Shown one piece after another: positions 1-12,806 of a stretch of DNA of 33,524 nt. The stretch lies in assembly GCF_000770305.1 (NCBI RefSeq), contig NZ_JNVB01000047.1:1-33524 (forward strand), read 5' to 3'. The stretch's first letter is position 1. Each line of letters opens with the position of its first letter. Source of the stretch: Erwinia oleae. Lineage in GTDB: Bacteria > Pseudomonadota > Gammaproteobacteria > Enterobacterales > Enterobacteriaceae. The position numbers and the translations under genes were made by a program. The notes under the pieces were generated by a model. It worked only from the letters and a program-made list of their open reading frames with translations, was not told the origin of the DNA and searched no databases.

Positions 1-1
1 C

Positions 2-3000
2 CTGGTGATGCCGGTCTATCCCGATACGCTACTGGAAAAAATGGCGCTATCGGCGGTGGAACAGCAAATTGCATCGGGTAATGCCGCGAAGACGCCCTGG
101 GGCGTGTCTGAATCGGGCTATGCTTCCTTCGATGCCGCGCACAACTATCAGTACAAGGCGTTTGGCACACCGGAATTAGGTCTTAAACGCGATCTGAACA
201 ACGATCAGGTGATCGCCCCTTACGCAACGCTTCTGGCGTTAATGGTGTTGCCGCACCCGGCGATAGAAAACCTGATCAGACTGAAAAAAATGGGCGCAAA
301 AGGAGAGTACGGATTCTTCGAAGCGCTTGATTTTACCGCGCGTCGTCTGGCGCAAGGTCAGCAATTTGTCCCGGTCAGGTCTTATATGGCGCACCATCAG
401 GGCATGGGATTTCTGGCTATTGCGCATCTGCTGCTGAACGCGCCTATGGTTGAGCGTTTTATGTCCAGCGCACTGTTTCAGTCTTCACGTCTGCTGCTAC
501 AGGAAAGGCTGCCCGATGATATTGAACTGTATACGCCGCGTCGTCAGTTTGCGGATGCCACTGACAACAAGCAGCAGCACAGCACGCCGGATCAGCGCGA
601 GCTGAACGGCGCAGATGCCCGTCTGCCACAGCTACAGCTGTTATCAAATGCGAACTACCATCTGATGATCACGCAGTCGGGTGCCGGGTACAGCCAGTGG
701 AAAGGATTGGCCCTCACGCGCTGGCGGGCAGATGGCACCAGCAATAATCATGGCACGTTCTGTTATATACGCGATCGTCACTCCGGCGAAGTGATAAGCC
801 ACAGTTTTCAACCCCGATGTCGCACACGTCCGTACTACAAGGCGCGTTTTAATGATGCCGGAATAGAATTTGATGCGCACGATGGCGTGCTCAGCACGCA
901 CACCCATATCGTGGTGTCGCCGGAAGATGATGTTGAAATCCGCCGTATTACCGTTACCAATCGCTCGCGTCAGTCACGTCAGTTCGATATCACCAGCTAT
1001 GCGGAAGTGGTGCTGGCGCCGGCCTCCAGCGATATGGCCCATACCGCGTTCAGTAAATTATTTGTGCAGACCGAAATTGTCTCCGATCTTGAAGCGATTC
1101 TGGCTCACCGTCGTCCGCGAGAAGAAAAGGAAGAAACCCCGTGGATGTTTCATGCAATGGCCATTCATGGCACGATCGAGCGTGAAACGACGTACGAGAC
1201 CGATCGTGCGCAGTTTCTTGGTCGCGGTAACACGCCCGCCAACCCCCAGGCGCTGACGCCGGAAGGCGAGTTGACCGGTTGTGCCGGCTCAGTGCTGGAT
1301 CCCGTGTTGTCCATCCGACAGTCGGTGCACCTGAAGCCCGGCGGCTCCGTGACGATCGATATGCTCTATGGCGTGACGATGCAGCGAGAAACCAGCGTGG
1401 CGCTGATTGAAAAATACCGTAATCACATCAGCGCCGATCGGGTATTTGAACTGGCGTGGTCATACAGCCAGGTTGCGCTTCGCCAGCTTAATATTGAGGC
1501 CGAAGACGCCAGTTTGTTTAACCGGCTGGCCAGTGCCGTGCTGTTTCCCTGCCCTGAGATGCGGGGTGAAATGAAAAACCTGCTGCACAATCGCCTCGGT
1601 CAGGACGCGTTGTGGCGCCATTCGCTGTCGGGCGACCTGCCCATTGTTCTGGTGCGAATAAACAATAACAGTCAGCTTGAGTTGGTCACCAGCCTGATTC
1701 AGGCGCATCAGTACTGGCGGCAAAAAGGGCTCACGGTTGATCTGGTGATCATGAACGGCGATCAGGGCGGATACCAGCAGTCTCTGCATAATCAGATACT
1801 CGGGCTGATTGCGTCTGGTGAAGAACGGCTACAGGCGGATAAACCAGGCGGCATATTTATTCGCAAAAGCGAGAATTTTTCGCCGGACGATTTGCAGCTG
1901 TTGTTGAGCGTTGCTGTTGTCGTGCTCGAAGGGCAAAACGGCAGTTTGCTCGATCAGCTCAGCGTAGTGTTAAAACCCGCGCGTATCTTCCCTGCCGCGC
2001 AGTTTCTGCCGGCCAGCGAAAAACTGAAACCGCCGGTAACCCTGCCGGCGGCAGACGCATTACGCTTTTTTAACGGGACGGGCGGTTTTAGCGAAGACGG
2101 CAGCGAGTATCATATTCTGTTGCCGGAAGGACATCAGACGCCCGCGCCCTGGAGCAACGTACTGGCTAACAGCCAGTTCGGCACGGTGATTTCCGAAAGC
2201 GGCCAGGCCTATAGCTGGTATGAAAATGCACATGAATACCGCCTGACGCCGTGGCAAAACGATCCGGTCAGCGATACCTCCGGGGAAGCGCTCTATCTGC
2301 GTGATGAAACCAGCGGCGTTGCCTGGTCGCCCATGCCGCTGCCGCTGCGCGGCGAAGGTGACTATCTGACCCGGCACGGCTTTGGCTATAGCTGTTTTGA
2401 ACATCAGGAGCACGGCATCAGCAGCACGTTAACGGTTTTTGTCGCGCAGGATGCGCCGGTCAAGCTTTCGCTGTTAACCCTGAGCAATCGGTCAGGCAGA
2501 ACCCGGCATTTATCTGTTACCGGCTACGTTGAGTGGGTGCTGGGTGAGCTGGCGAGCCAGTCCGCCAGGCATGTGGTAACGTCTTCAGCCCTTCTCGCAA
2601 CAGGCAGCGCCGTTCTCGCCCAAAACTTTTATAGCGGCGCAGGTTCCACGCGAACCGCCTTTTTCGCGGTGACGGGAAACCAGGTCGCTTACAGCGGCAA
2701 CCGGCTTGAGTGCCTGGGCCGCAACGGCACGGCGCATCGCCCTGCCATGATGAGTACGCGTGGCTTATCCGGCACTACCGGCGGCGGTCTTGATCCCTGC
2801 GCTGCGCTGCAAACGCTCACCACGCTGATCGACGGCGACAGTTGCACCCTCGTGTTTGCCCTCGGCGTGGGTGAGGATGAAGCGTCATCCCTTGCGCTGA
2901 TGGAGCGCTTTCTCTCGGCGGAACGGGCCGAGAGCGAGCTCGAAAACGTCAGGCACTCCTGGCGTGATGTCCTGAACAGAGTCCGAGTCCAGACGCCCGA

Positions 3001-4468
3001 TCCGGCGGTTGATCTGCTGGCAAACGGCTGGCTGCTGTATCAAACCCTTGCCAGCCGCCTGCTGGCGCGCAGCGGCTACTATCAGTCCGGCGGCGCATTT
3101 GGTTTTCGCGATCAGCTACAGGATACGCTGGCGCTGGTGCATGCCGCGCCGGAACGGCTGCGCGATCAGCTGCTTCTGTGCGCTTCACGCCAGTTTATTG
3201 AGGGGGATGTGCAGCACTGGTGGCATCCACCGAGCGGACGCGGCGTGAGGACACGCTGCTCGGACGACTATCTGTGGCTGCCTTATGCGCTCTGTCGTTA
3301 CGTTACCGCAACGGGGGATCGCGCGGTGCTGTCGCAATCCGTACCTTACCTTGAAGCCCGCCTGCCCGGCGCCGACGAAGAGTCCGTGTATGAACAACCG
3401 CATATCAGCCAGACCCGGGAAACGCTGTGGCAACACGCCGTACGCGCCATCAAACATGGGTTGAGGTATGGCGAGCATGGTCTGCCGCTGATGGGTTCTG
3501 GTGACTGGAATGACGGCATGAGCACCGTCGGTATTGCCGGTAAAGGGGAAAGCGTCTGGCTCGGCTTTTTCCTCTATACCGTCCTGACGCGTTTTGCCGC
3601 GCTGGCTGTTGAACGGGAAGACGGGGAGACGGCCACGCTGTGTCAGCAGCACGCTGAAAACCTGAAAATTGCGCTGAATCAGAAAGCCTGGGATGGCGAA
3701 TGGTTTCTGCGTGGTTTTTATGACAGCGGCGAAACGCTCGGTTCACATGCGAATGCTGAGTGCCGGATAGACGCCATTGCGCAAAGCTGGGCGGTGCTGT
3801 CCGGCGCGGGCGACCCGGACAAATGTGAGTCGGCCTTAAATGCGCTCTATCAGCAGCTGGTCGATAGCGATAATGGCCTGATCAAGCTGCTCACACCGCC
3901 TTTCGACGGCGCCGGCCCAAATCCGGGCTACATTCGCGGCTATCTGCCGGGAATCCGGGAAAACGGCGGGCAATACACGCACGGCGCGCTATGGGCAATC
4001 ATGGCCTTTGCAGAAAGGGGGCAGACCGACCGCGCCTGGTCGCTTCTGTCGTTGATCAATCCGATCAATCATAGCCTGACGGCTGCCGGTACCAGAACGT
4101 ATAAAGTTGAGCCATACGTTATGGCTGCCGATGTTTACGCGGCAGAAGGCCACGTCGGACGCGGAGGATGGACCTGGTACACCGGTTCTGCTGGCTGGAC
4201 CTGGCAGTTAGTGATTGAGCATTTACTGGGTATAACGCGGCACGGGGAATATCTGTCTGTCCGGCCACGGCTGCCCGCTGACTGGCCTGCGGTCACGGTG
4301 ATTTATCGGGAAGGAAACGGCACTTATCATATCAACGTGACCCGCACGAGCGGCGTCGGTCAACTCTGGCTGGACGGCGTGCTGTGCGAAAATGAAGCAA
4401 TACCCTTGAGTAAAGATAACCTGGAACATCAGGTTATCGTTCATTTGCCTGATGAAGAGGCTCCCTGA
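2..4468 (+). CDS. Cyclic beta-1,2-glucan synthase-like protein, C-terminal part (5' end outside window)
   Basis: The reading frame is open from the first bases and continues upstream of the window, so this is the C-terminal ~1,488 residues of a larger protein; Met codons near the left edge are internal. The family (NdvB/ChvB/Cgs) makes periplasmic cyclic beta-1,2-glucans. Usual order: membrane glycosyltransferase, glucoamylase-like domain, then a GH94-type phosphorylase domain that controls chain length. Visible here: the end of the glucoamylase-like domain (SESGYASFDAAHNYQYKAFG, then LGLKRDLNNDQVIAPYA), two GT36-associated beta-sandwich segments at about nt 640-1000 and 2170-2560, and an (alpha/alpha)6 catalytic region at about nt 3000-4250 with GDWNDG at nt 3500-3517, which holds the catalytic Asp of GH94 enzymes. 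No frameshift is seen. E. coli lacks this gene and makes linear OPG with mdoGH, so it is accessory here. Whether the glycosyltransferase half is intact cannot be seen. Confidence 0.85.
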   Translation: MVMPVYPDTLLEKMALSAVEQQIASGNAAKTPWGVSESGYASFDAAHNYQYKAFGTPELGLKRDLNNDQVIAPYATLLALMVLPHPAIENLIRLKKMGAKGEYGFFEALDFTARRLAQGQQFVPVRSYMAHHQGMGFLAIAHLLLNAPMVERFMSSALFQSSRLLLQERLPDDIELYTPRRQFADATDNKQQHSTPDQRELNGADARLPQLQLLSNANYHLMITQSGAGYSQWKGLALTRWRADGTSNNHGTFCYIRDRHSGEVISHSFQPRCRTRPYYKARFNDAGIEFDAHDGVLSTHTHIVVSPEDDVEIRRITVTNRSRQSRQFDITSYAEVVLAPASSDMAHTAFSKLFVQTEIVSDLEAILAHRRPREEKEETPWMFHAMAIHGTIERETTYETDRAQFLGRGNTPANPQALTPEGELTGCAGSVLDPVLSIRQSVHLKPGGSVTIDMLYGVTMQRETSVALIEKYRNHISADRVFELAWSYSQVALRQLNIEAEDASLFNRLASAVLFPCPEMRGEMKNLLHNRLGQDALWRHSLSGDLPIVLVRINNNSQLELVTSLIQAHQYWRQKGLTVDLVIMNGDQGGYQQSLHNQILGLIASGEERLQADKPGGIFIRKSENFSPDDLQLLLSVAVVVLEGQNGSLLDQLSVVLKPARIFPAAQFLPASEKLKPPVTLPAADALRFFNGTGGFSEDGSEYHILLPEGHQTPAPWSNVLANSQFGTVISESGQAYSWYENAHEYRLTPWQNDPVSDTSGEALYLRDETSGVAWSPMPLPLRGEGDYLTRHGFGYSCFEHQEHGISSTLTVFVAQDAPVKLSLLTLSNRSGRTRHLSVTGYVEWVLGELASQSARHVVTSSALLATGSAVLAQNFYSGAGSTRTAFFAVTGNQVAYSGNRLECLGRNGTAHRPAMMSTRGLSGTTGGGLDPCAALQTLTTLIDGDSCTLVFALGVGEDEASSLALMERFLSAERAESELENVRHSWRDVLNRVRVQTPDPAVDLLANGWLLYQTLASRLLARSGYYQSGGAFGFRDQLQDTLALVHAAPERLRDQLLLCASRQFIEGDVQHWWHPPSGRGVRTRCSDDYLWLPYALCRYVTATGDRAVLSQSVPYLEARLPGADEESVYEQPHISQTRETLWQHAVRAIKHGLRYGEHGLPLMGSGDWNDGMSTVGIAGKGESVWLGFFLYTVLTRFAALAVEREDGETATLCQQHAENLKIALNQKAWDGEWFLRGFYDSGETLGSHANAECRIDAIAQSWAVLSGAGDPDKCESALNALYQQLVDSDNGLIKLLTPPFDGAGPNPGYIRGYLPGIRENGGQYTHGALWAIMAFAERGQTDRAWSLLSLINPINHSLTAAGTRTYKVEPYVMAADVYAAEGHVGRGGWTWYTGSAGWTWQLVIEHLLGITRHGEYLSVRPRLPADWPAVTVIYREGNGTYHINVTRTSGVGQLWLDGVLCENEAIPLSKDNLEHQVIVHLPDEEAP

Positions 4469-4484
4469 CGGAGGGCCCTTGCAC

Positions 4485-4527
4485 GCTGACGCGCATGAAT
4501 TAACAATCCGCGCGTCAGCTTTTTTTA
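4485..4527 (+). terminator. Rho-independent terminator after the glucan synthase gene
   Basis: A perfect 10-bp stem, GCTGACGCGC (4485-4494) with GCGCGTCAGC (4510-4519), has a 15-nt loop and is followed directly by a run of T from 4520. It lies 16 nt beyond the stop codon. It should end transcription of the glucan synthase gene before the convergent exporter gene. Confidence 0.9.
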
Positions 4528-4543
4528 ATCATTAAATGCGGAA

Positions 4544-5146
4544 TTAATGCCAGATCAGCAGCACGCAGGCCGCAGTAAGCAGGCCCATCGAGACGTTGAA
4601 AATTTTCCATGCCCGACGGCTGCGCAAAATACGGCCAATCAGCGAGCCAAAGCCGAGCCAGATCACGCCCGACACCAGGTTCACCAGCGCCACACCAACG
4701 CTTATTGCCATCACCGAGCCGCGCCAGGCGTCACCGCTCAGGCTGAAGGCGGCGACAGCGCCCAGCGTCATCAGCCAGGCTTTGGGATTGATAAGCTGAA
4801 GCATTCCACCCTGCCAGAACGGCATCGGCGCGGGCGGCGCAGTGGGCGTCTCCAGTTTCTCGTAAGCCGCCGTGGCAATTTTCCACGCAAGCCACAGCAG
4901 ATAGAGGCTACCGGCAATTTTTAACGCCAGATGGAGCGAGGGATAGAGTAAAATCAGACCACCAATACCGAAGGCCACCATCAGCAGTATCAGCTGCATG
5001 CCCAGCATGATGCCAAACAACAGCCACAGCGAGCGAAGAAAACCAAAATTCGCGCCGGAGGCGGTGAGTAGCATATTATTAGGGCCGGGCGTAATCGCGG
5101 CTACCCACAGAAAGCCCAGCATAGACAAAAAAAGACTCAGTTCCAT
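4544..5146 (-). CDS. LysE/RhtB-family amino-acid exporter
   Basis: Predicted inner-membrane exporter of 200 residues, the usual length for the LysE/RhtB family, whose members export amino acids or derivatives such as O-acetylserine/cysteine, homoserine, leucine or arginine. The family signature is near the N-terminus (AITPGPNNMLLTASGA, residues ~18-33). About six hydrophobic segments follow, with WLAWKIAT (as in EamB) and a QLINPKAWL motif in the middle. The start chosen is the ATG at 5146, which gives MELSLFLSMLG; the longer frame up to 5347 adds 67 non-family residues and would overlap yheT. It converges on the glucan synthase terminator and diverges from yheT. Substrate cannot be assigned. 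There is no counterpart at this site in E. coli, where yheS precedes yheT. Confidence 0.88.
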   Translation of the reverse strand: MELSLFLSMLGFLWVAAITPGPNNMLLTASGANFGFLRSLWLLFGIMLGMQLILLMVAFGIGGLILLYPSLHLALKIAGSLYLLWLAWKIATAAYEKLETPTAPPAPMPFWQGGMLQLINPKAWLMTLGAVAAFSLSGDAWRGSVMAISVGVALVNLVSGVIWLGFGSLIGRILRSRRAWKIFNVSMGLLTAACVLLIWH

Positions 5147-5230
5147 ATGAAACGGGTGCTCCTCACCGCAAATCTGAAATGAACCTGACGAAGCTAGCAA
5201 TGTGACGGGGATCCTACAAGCCTTTTGAAG

Positions 5231-6223
5231 ATGAATTTTAACAACGTAAATGATGACGCCTTCCGTCCTCTGCCGGGCCTGAGCAATCCCCATCTGCAAA
5301 CGATGTTGCCGCGTCTGGTGCGCCGTCGGATCTCGCTCATGCCTCACTGGCAGCGGCTGACGCTACCGGACAGTGATTTTGTCGATCTGGCGTGGAGCGA
5401 AGATCCGGCGCAGGCGCGCCATAAGCCGCGCGTGGTGCTGTTTCACGGGCTGGAGGGTAGCGTCCACAGCCCTTATGCCCACGGATTGCTACAGGCGTTT
5501 CAGGCACGCGGTTGGCTGGGCGTGGTAATGCACTTTCGCGGCTGTAGCGGCGAACCCAACCGGCTGGCGCGGATCTACCATTCAGGCGAAACCGAAGATG
5601 CCAGCTACCTGCTTCAGTGGCTGCGCGACGAGTGGGGCCACGTTCCCACTGCGGCCGTCGGCGTCTCGCTGGGCGGTAATATGCTCGCCTTTCTGATGGG
5701 CCAGCAGCAGGAGAGGTGTTTACTTGACGCCGGCGTGGTGATTTCGGCGCCGCTGATGCTGGAACCCTGTAGCGTTAAGCTTGAGCAGGGCTTTTCGCGC
5801 GTCTATCAGCGTTATCTGTTAGGCTTGCTAAAGCAAAACGCCGCCCGCAAGCTTCACGCCTGGCCGGGTACGCTGCCGGTGGATTTACCGGCGCTTAAAG
5901 CGATGAAAAAACTGCGGGAATTCGACGATGCGATTACGGCACGCGCCCACGGTTTTCTTGATGCGTCCGACTACTATCAACGCTGTAGCGCCCTGCCGCT
6001 GCTGCCCGGCGTGGCGAAACCGCTGTTGATTATTCACGCGGCGGACGATCCCTTTATGACCGCCGCGGTGATCCCGCCGCCGGCGATGCTGCCCGCCACG
6101 GTGGAGTATCAGCTCACCCGGCACGGCGGACATGTCGGATTTGTAGGCGGCACGCTCTTAAAGCCGCAAATGTGGCTGGAGCAGCGCGTGCCGCAGTGGC
6201 TTTCAACCTGGCTGGACAAATGA
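5231..6223 (+). CDS. yheT: Alpha/beta hydrolase YheT
   Basis: Predicted hydrolase of 330 residues of the AB-hydrolase 4 (YheT/EMB8) group; substrate unknown. Visible motifs: the group signature [12 protein letters not shown] near the N-terminus, FHGLEGS (oxyanion region), [10 protein letters not shown], the nucleophile elbow GVSLGGN with Ser146, the acid in HAADDPFM and the catalytic His in HGGHVGF. The protein aligns along nearly its whole length with E. coli YheT (340 aa). ATG 5231 was chosen; a TTG two codons upstream (5225) is an alternative, and neither has a strong Shine-Dalgarno sequence. The stop codon is one base before the yheU start, so the two are surely co-transcribed, and prkB probably follows. 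Confidence 0.93.
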   Translation: MNFNNVNDDAFRPLPGLSNPHLQTMLPRLVRRRISLMPHWQRLTLPDSDFVDLAWSEDPAQARHKPRVVLFHGLEGSVHSPYAHGLLQAFQARGWLGVVMHFRGCSGEPNRLARIYHSGETEDASYLLQWLRDEWGHVPTAAVGVSLGGNMLAFLMGQQQERCLLDAGVVISAPLMLEPCSVKLEQGFSRVYQRYLLGLLKQNAARKLHAWPGTLPVDLPALKAMKKLREFDDAITARAHGFLDASDYYQRCSALPLLPGVAKPLLIIHAADDPFMTAAVIPPPAMLPATVEYQLTRHGGHVGFVGGTLLKPQMWLEQRVPQWLSTWLDK

Positions 6224-6224
6224 A

Positions 6225-6443
6225 ATGATTATTCCCTGGCAAGACGTTTCCGCGGAAACCCTTGAAAATCTGATTGAATCATTCGTGCTGCGAGAAGGCA
6301 CCGACTACGGCGAGCAGGAGCGTTCGCTGGCGCAGAAGGTGGAGGACGTTCGACGTCAGCTCGCCAGCGGCGAAGCGGTGCTGGTGTGGTCAGAACTCCA
6401 TGAAACCATTAACATTATGCCGCGCGGCAAATTCAGCGAATAG
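6225..6443 (+). CDS. yheU: Conserved small protein YheU (UPF0270)
   Basis: A 72-residue cytoplasmic protein, the same length as E. coli YheU (UPF0270 family); molecular function unknown. Recognised by [18 protein letters not shown] at the start and by the conserved [10 protein letters not shown] and [11 protein letters not shown] segments. There is no signal peptide or membrane segment. It begins one base after the yheT stop, so translational coupling is likely. Confidence 0.93.
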   Translation: MIIPWQDVSAETLENLIESFVLREGTDYGEQERSLAQKVEDVRRQLASGEAVLVWSELHETINIMPRGKFSE

Positions 6444-6542
6444 CGGCAAATACAGCCGCCGCTGTCAGTGGCCCGCGTGACACCTACCGGCGGATCGTGA
6501 TAACAATGCCGCATTGAAAATTTTTTCAGGGAGTCGTTCGCC

Positions 6543-7412
6543 ATGTCAGCTAAACATCCTGTGATCGCCGTTACCGGCTCCAGCGGAGCGGGCACCACCA
6601 CCACCAGCCTGGCCTTTCGCAAAATCTTTCAGCAGTTAAATCTGCGTGCGGCAGAAGTCGAGGGCGACAGCTTCCATCGTTTTACCCGGCCCGAAATGGA
6701 TATGGCGATCCGTAAAGCGCGCGACCTGGGCCGACATATCAGCTACTTCGGCCCCGACGCCAACGACTTTCTGCTGCTGGAGCAGACCTTTAGCGAGTAT
6801 GGCCGCAGCGGCACCGGCCAGTCGCGCAAATATCTGCATACCTACGACGAAGCCGTGCCTTGGAATCAGGTTCCCGGCACCTTCACGCCCTGGCAGCCGC
6901 TGCCGGAACCTACCGACGTGCTGTTTTATGAAGGACTTCACGGCGGCGTGGTGACATCGCAGCATAACGTGGCGCAAAATGTCGATCTGCTGGTGGGCGT
7001 GGTACCGATTGTCAATCTGGAGTGGATTCAGAAACTGGTGCGCGATACCGGCGAGCGCGGTCATTCACGCGAAGCGGTGATGGATTCGGTGGTGCGTTCA
7101 ATGGAAGACTACATCAACTTTATTACGCCGCAGTTTTCGCGCACCCATATTAACTTCCAGCGCGTACCGACGGTAGATACGTCTAATCCCTTTGCCGCGC
7201 GCGGTATTCCTTCGCTGGATGAAAGCTTTGTGGTGATCCATTTTCAGGCGCTGGACGATATCGACTTCCCTTATTTATTGTCGATGCTTCAGGGATCATT
7301 CATCTCGCATATTAATACGCTGGTGGTGCCGGGCGGAAAAATGGGGCTGGCGATGGAGCTGATTATGGGGCCGCTGGTCAAACGCCTTATTGAAGGAAAA
7401 AAAATTGAATAA
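6543..7412 (+). CDS. prkB: Phosphoribulokinase-like protein PrkB
   Basis: Protein of 289 residues, as in E. coli. It belongs to the phosphoribulokinase/uridine kinase P-loop family, but no Rubisco pathway is expected in this kind of organism and the physiological substrate is unknown. The ATP-binding P-loop is TGSSGAGTTT (residues 11-20), followed by EGDSFHR, the acidic FYEGLHGGVV segment (Walker B-like) and a C-terminal region with INTLVVPGGKMGLAMELIMGP. The ATG at 6543 is preceded by AGGGAG at good spacing. It follows yheU after 99 bases in which no terminator is evident. It converges on yhfA. Confidence 0.93.
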   Translation: MSAKHPVIAVTGSSGAGTTTTSLAFRKIFQQLNLRAAEVEGDSFHRFTRPEMDMAIRKARDLGRHISYFGPDANDFLLLEQTFSEYGRSGTGQSRKYLHTYDEAVPWNQVPGTFTPWQPLPEPTDVLFYEGLHGGVVTSQHNVAQNVDLLVGVVPIVNLEWIQKLVRDTGERGHSREAVMDSVVRSMEDYINFITPQFSRTHINFQRVPTVDTSNPFAARGIPSLDESFVVIHFQALDDIDFPYLLSMLQGSFISHINTLVVPGGKMGLAMELIMGPLVKRLIEGKKIE

Positions 7413-7438
7413 AGCCCCGTTAACCGGAGCGTTAAGGT

Positions 7439-7843
7439 TTATAGCGTATTCACTTCAAAACTGTGGGTAATTTCAACGCCTTTGCCCAACATCAGCGCCA
7501 CGGAACAATATTTTTCGGCGGAAAGTTCAACGGCGCGAGCAACGGCTTTATCACTCAACGCGTTACCGCTAACGATAAAGTGCAGGTTGATATGGGTAAA
7601 CAGCCGCGGTGCCTCTTCGCGCCGCGCTGAGGTGAGTTTGACTTCGCAATCAACGACGTCGTGCCGGCCTTTTTGCAGAATGGAAACCACGTCGATCGCG
7701 CTGCAACCGCCCGCGGCCATCAACACCATTTCCATCGGGCCTGGCGCTTTATCGCCTGCGTTTCCGTCCATTAACAGCTGATGCCCGGATGAGGATTCTC
7801 CCAAAAAAGTCAGACCTTCCACCCATTTGACGCGCGCTTGCAT
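7439..7843 (-). CDS. yhfA: OsmC-family protein YhfA
   Basis: A 134-residue OsmC/Ohr-like protein, exactly the length of E. coli YhfA. OsmC/Ohr proteins are thiol peroxidases acting on organic hydroperoxides through two cysteines; activity has not been established for YhfA as far as I know. One cysteine is in AAGGCSAIDVVSIL and the second in SAEKYCSVALMLGKG, matching the two family positions. The ATG at 7843 has an excellent Shine-Dalgarno, AAAGGAG, 6 nt upstream; a longer frame to 7867 lacks this. It is transcribed divergently from crp, as in E. coli, sharing a ~300-bp control region, and converges on prkB. Confidence 0.93.
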   Translation of the reverse strand: MQARVKWVEGLTFLGESSSGHQLLMDGNAGDKAPGPMEMVLMAAGGCSAIDVVSILQKGRHDVVDCEVKLTSARREEAPRLFTHINLHFIVSGNALSDKAVARAVELSAEKYCSVALMLGKGVEITHSFEVNTL

Positions 7844-8142
7844 AACCGACTCCTTTAATTCATTCAATTCACATCAGATTACGCGCTGATAACAAAAACG
7901 GCAATGCGTCCTGTTTCCCGCTATGCTGAAGCGAGACAACAGAAGACACTCGTTTAAAGCTGTGTTAAAAACAAAGCTGAAACACTCTCGTCAGTACTCT
8001 ACAAGCGTGACGAAACGGGACGATATAATGAACCCTGCGGGCCTGGACAAATATCCCGATGGGAAACGCTTTACTATTTCAACGCCTGGCAGACAAATCA
8101 GCGCCTGCATTCAGGTAAGATGACAACAGAGGATAACAGCGA
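7844..8142. promoter_or_regulatory. Divergent yhfA-crp control region with crp -10 box
   Basis: This 299-bp gap holds the starts of two divergent transcripts. On the plus strand TATAAT at 8024-8029 is a perfect -10 box for crp, giving a leader of roughly 105 nt; the matching -35 (ACAAGC, 8001-8006, 17-bp spacing) is poor, which would fit activator or supercoiling control. On the minus strand TTGCCG (7899-7904) and TAATCT (7876-7881) at 17-bp spacing form a weak yhfA promoter candidate. E. coli crp is autoregulated from this interval, but no strong TGTGA-N6-TCACA site is obvious here. The 66-codon frame at 7923-8123 looks random. Confidence 0.55.
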
Positions 8143-8775
8143 ATGGTTCTCGGCAAACCGCAAACAGACCCGACTCTTGAATGGTTCCTGTCACATTGCC
8201 ATATTCATAAATATCCATCAAAAAGCACGCTGATTCACCAGGGTGAAAAAGCAGAAACGCTTTACTACATCGTCAAAGGTGCGGTCGCCGTGCTGATCAA
8301 GGATGAAGAAGGCAAAGAGATGATCCTCTCTTACCTCAATCAGGGCGATTTTATTGGAGAGCTTGGCCTGTTTGAAGAGGGCCAGGAGCGTAGCGCATGG
8401 GTTCGTGCGAAGACCGCGTGCGAAGTGGCTGAAATTTCCTATAAGAAATTCCGTCAGCTTATTCAGGTGAATCCTGACATCCTGATGCGTCTCTCTTCCC
8501 AAATGGCGCGTCGTCTTCAGGTCACCTCCGAGAAAGTGGGTAATTTAGCGTTTCTTGACGTGACGGGCCGCATTGCCCAAACGCTGCTCAACCTGGCGAA
8601 GCAGCCGGACGCGATGACTCACCCGGACGGCATGCAAATCAAAATTACCCGTCAGGAGATTGGTCAGATCGTTGGCTGCTCCCGCGAAACCGTTGGCCGC
8701 ATTCTCAAGATGCTGGAAGATCAGAATCTGATCTCCGCACACGGAAAAACTATCGTCGTTTACGGCACGCGCTAA
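8143..8775 (+). CDS. crp: cAMP receptor protein (CRP/CAP)
   Basis: Global regulator of carbon metabolism, 210 residues as in E. coli and nearly identical to it. The N-terminal cyclic-nucleotide-binding domain shows [17 protein letters not shown], including the cAMP-phosphate-binding Arg83-Ser84 (numbered with Met1) and Glu73. The dimerisation helix carries [17 protein letters not shown]. The C-terminal winged helix has [20 protein letters not shown] with the Arg, Glu and Arg that read the TGTGA half-site. The homodimer acts in the cytoplasm. It is followed 16 nt downstream by its own terminator. A plausible target site lies in this window upstream of ppiA. Confidence 0.99.
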   Translation: MVLGKPQTDPTLEWFLSHCHIHKYPSKSTLIHQGEKAETLYYIVKGAVAVLIKDEEGKEMILSYLNQGDFIGELGLFEEGQERSAWVRAKTACEVAEISYKKFRQLIQVNPDILMRLSSQMARRLQVTSEKVGNLAFLDVTGRIAQTLLNLAKQPDAMTHPDGMQIKITRQEIGQIVGCSRETVGRILKMLEDQNLISAHGKTIVVYGTR

Positions 8776-8791
8776 CCGGCTTTGCTACTCT

Positions 8792-8818
8792 GGCGCGGCA
8801 TCCATGCCGCGCCTTTTT
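8792..8818 (+). terminator. Rho-independent terminator of crp
   Basis: A perfect 10-bp stem, GGCGCGGCAT (8792-8801) with ATGCCGCGCC (8804-8813), is followed by TTTTT (8814-8818). With only CC between the arms, the innermost base pairs must open to form the loop. It lies 16 nt after the crp stop and just before yhfK. Confidence 0.9.
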
Positions 8819-8833
8819 ATTGGGTACAGCGAA

Positions 8834-12196
<3,363 letters not shown>

Positions 12197-12215
12197 TAAA
12201 GGCAACCGCTAACGC

Positions 12216-12788
12216 TTATTTCAGGAAATTTTTAAGCAGTTGATGCCCCTGCTCGCTAAGAATACTCTCCGGATGAAACTGCACGCCCTCCAGCGGTAAA
12301 TGGCGATGGCGCAGCCCCATAATTTCATCCGGTTGACCATTACGCAGGGTCCAGGCCGTTACCTCAAACTCCGCCGGTAGCGAATCCGCCGCCACTATCA
12401 GCGAGTGATAGCGCGTCACGGTCAGCGGATGCGCTAAGCCGGAAAATACGCCGCCGTCGTTGTGCTCAATCTGCGACGTTTTACCGTGCATGACTTCACG
12501 CGCGCGCACCACCTGCCCGCCAAACGCCTGTGCGATCGCCTGATGGCCAAGGCAAACGCCAAGAATGGGCAGCTTACCGGCGAAGTAGCGGATGGCCGCC
12601 AGCGAAATCCCGGCGTCGTCCGGCGTACAGGGGCCGGGAGAAATCACCAGCCGCTCCGGGCGCAATGCGGCGATCTGCTCAAGCGATATCTCATCGTTGC
12701 GCTGCACGCGCACGTCCGCGCCCAGTTCACAAAAGTATTGGTAGAGATTCCAGGTAAATGAGTCGTAATTATCAATAAGTAATAGCAT
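12216..12788 (-). CDS. pabA: Aminodeoxychorismate synthase, glutamine amidotransferase subunit
   Basis: Class I glutamine amidotransferase of 190 residues (E. coli PabA 187). It supplies ammonia to PabB to make 4-amino-4-deoxychorismate, the precursor of p-aminobenzoate and folate. The catalytic triad is visible: Cys79 in [16 protein letters not shown], and His172 and Glu174 in [10 protein letters not shown]. The ATG at 12788 gives [14 protein letters not shown], the usual start; six extra upstream codons are unlikely to be used. It lies 18 bp after the fic-like gene on the same strand and precedes argD, the E. coli order fic-pabA-argD. Although TrpG-like sequences are similar, the neighbours support PabA. 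Confidence 0.95.
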   Translation of the reverse strand: MLLLIDNYDSFTWNLYQYFCELGADVRVQRNDEISLEQIAALRPERLVISPGPCTPDDAGISLAAIRYFAGKLPILGVCLGHQAIAQAFGGQVVRAREVMHGKTSQIEHNDGGVFSGLAHPLTVTRYHSLIVAADSLPAEFEVTAWTLRNGQPDEIMGLRHRHLPLEGVQFHPESILSEQGHQLLKNFLK

Positions 12789-12806
12789 CAAGGTTCCGGG
12801 CCGCAA

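Noticed and set aside
7413-7438. A bidirectional terminator between the convergent prkB and yhfA genes
   Set aside because: The 26-bp gap has CCGTTAACCGG-like symmetry but no convincing stem followed by a T-tract on either strand.
7961-7975. TGTGT-N6-AAAG-like sequence as a CRP autoregulatory site in front of crp
   Set aside because: Only one half resembles the CRP consensus; the match is too poor to call without a scoring matrix.
7923-8123. A 66-codon frame in the crp leader
   Set aside because: It spans the crp -10 box and transcription start, so it could not be translated from the crp mRNA, and its product looks random.
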